Source: an uncultured Prochlorococcus sp. (GTDB taxonomy: Bacteria > Cyanobacteriota > Cyanobacteriia > PCC-6307 > Cyanobiaceae). From it: a stretch of 33,852 nt of DNA. Below, piece by piece: positions 33,428 through 33,852 of the stretch; position 1 is the first letter of the stretch, and each line of letters begins with the position of its first letter. Under the pieces are notes generated by a model. It saw only the letters and a program-made list of their open reading frames with translations. It had not been told where the DNA came from and did no database searches. Made by a program: the position numbers and the translations under genes. The stretch is from NCBI GenBank assembly GCA_902535025.1, contig CACARV010000008.1, forward strand, positions 1 through 33,852. The letters run 5' to 3'.

Positions 33428-33769
33428 ATGATCAAAAGAGTTTTTGCGATATTCACTTTAACTTTGCTTTTTCTATTTAGTAGTCCAGTTTACTCATTAG
33501 ATACTTCCTCTAAAACTCTTGAAAAGTATACTAAAAAGATTTCTAACAAGTTCACTAGAACTTACTGCAACACAACCAAATTCGGTATTTCTTATGAGGG
33601 AGCTTTGGCTTTTGCTATTGGAGAGACTAATAAGGAATTTAATAATAATAAACTCAATAAGTTGATAGATTATTCTCTTCTAAAAAATTCAATAGTTAAT
33701 GATTTAGAAAATAATTGCCAGGTTTATGATTTCGAAATTAGTAATTTAGAAAATTTAAAATTTAGCTAG
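33428..33769 (+). CDS. Exported hypothetical protein (113 aa)
   Basis: A small secreted protein with a clear signal peptide (MIKRVFAIFTLTLLFLFSS, likely cleavage after PVYS at residue 23). The mature part of about 90 residues has two cysteines (TRTYCNTTK and ENNCQVYDF) that could pair in the lumen or periplasm. The middle, ISYEGALAFAIGETNKEF, looks helical. I do not recognise a family. It converges on the partial gene at the right edge. Confidence 0.7.
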   Translation: MIKRVFAIFTLTLLFLFSSPVYSLDTSSKTLEKYTKKISNKFTRTYCNTTKFGISYEGALAFAIGETNKEFNNNKLNKLIDYSLLKNSIVNDLENNCQVYDFEISNLENLKFS

Positions 33770-33791
33770 AAAAATGTAAATTGTTAAAGGT

Positions 33792-33852
33792 TTATTTTTT
33801 TCCTATCCAATCATTGGGTTTTTCCATCATCCATTCGAAAACTCCTTTAGAA
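33792..33852 (-). CDS. C-terminal end of an unidentified gene (partial)
   Basis: Reading from the right edge on the minus strand, one frame is open to a TAA at 33794-33792 and encodes a tail ending SKGVFEWMMEKPNDWIGKK. The Trp/Met/Lys-rich ending and position convergent to the secreted-protein gene suggest a real gene end, but 19 residues do not identify a family. Confidence 0.5.
   Translation of the reverse strand, partial: SKGVFEWMMEKPNDWIGKK

Noticed and set aside
1-33852. Genomic island, prophage, CRISPR array or tRNA genes
   Set aside because: No integrase, transposase, phage gene, spaced direct repeats or tRNA cloverleaf was seen; most genes are core metabolic ones with even composition.

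Overview
The window looks like chromosome from an AT-rich marine picocyanobacterium, most likely a high-light Prochlorococcus. The base composition is very AT-rich, genes are short and tightly packed, and the set includes cyanobacterial/plastid-type families (CIA30, a Ycf55-like protein, a DUF3727-type protein, a CSP41-like epimerase) alongside Calvin-cycle genes. I saw no tRNA, rRNA, insertion sequence, integrase or CRISPR array. The assignment rests on recognising protein families by eye; no search was run.

Layout. 1-1944 (+): end of gnd, then pgl, a CIA30-family gene and a small unknown gene. 1966-4600 (-): ilvD, a small membrane protein and a degenerate uracil phosphoribosyltransferase homologue. 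4664-7479 (+): lumenal pentapeptide-repeat protein, cobW, a 54-residue zinc-finger gene that falls below usual ORF cut-offs, purS and purQ, closed by a clear bidirectional terminator at 7478-7510. 7529-13338 (-): both fructose-bisphosphate aldolases (class II and class I), a Gfo/Idh/MocA oxidoreductase, a secreted protein, accD and phosphoribulokinase. 13429-23439 (-): a long codirectional run of leuB, lpxD, proB, a YqeG-like HAD phosphatase, a DUF3727-type gene, ruvX, a GNAT-like gene, a CofE-like gene, a cysteine-free thioredoxin-fold gene, a Ycf55-like gene and hisA, many with 4-base overlaps. 23532-27334: CSP41-like epimerase, pgsA, a PPC-glutaredoxin fusion, a small unknown gene, an NAD-binding protein and nth.

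27430-30499 reads as an iron-related neighbourhood: an FbpC/FutC-like ABC ATPase, a ferritin with a complete-looking ferroxidase centre, and a cysteine-rich CRP/FNR-family regulator. Upstream of the regulator lie two Fur-box-like sequences in opposite orientation that flank a good promoter. A perfect 16-bp palindrome sits just upstream of ferritin. 30492-32707 (-) is a tight three-gene unit: a Rieske oxygenase of the PaO/CAO type, an uncalled 33-residue single-membrane-span peptide, and an orphan ABC ATPase. The right end (32866-33852) has small unknown genes and a sparse region.

The metabolic genes cover the oxidative pentose phosphate pathway (gnd, pgl), carbon fixation (fba, fda, prk), branched-chain amino acids (ilvD, leuB), purines (purS, purQ), histidine (hisA), proline (proB), fatty acids and phospholipids (accD, pgsA) and lipid A (lpxD). 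The more unusual content is the iron regulatory region, the PPC-glutaredoxin fusion, several family members that have lost catalytic residues, a phosphoribulokinase of proteobacterial type, and the Rieske/micropeptide/ATPase unit.
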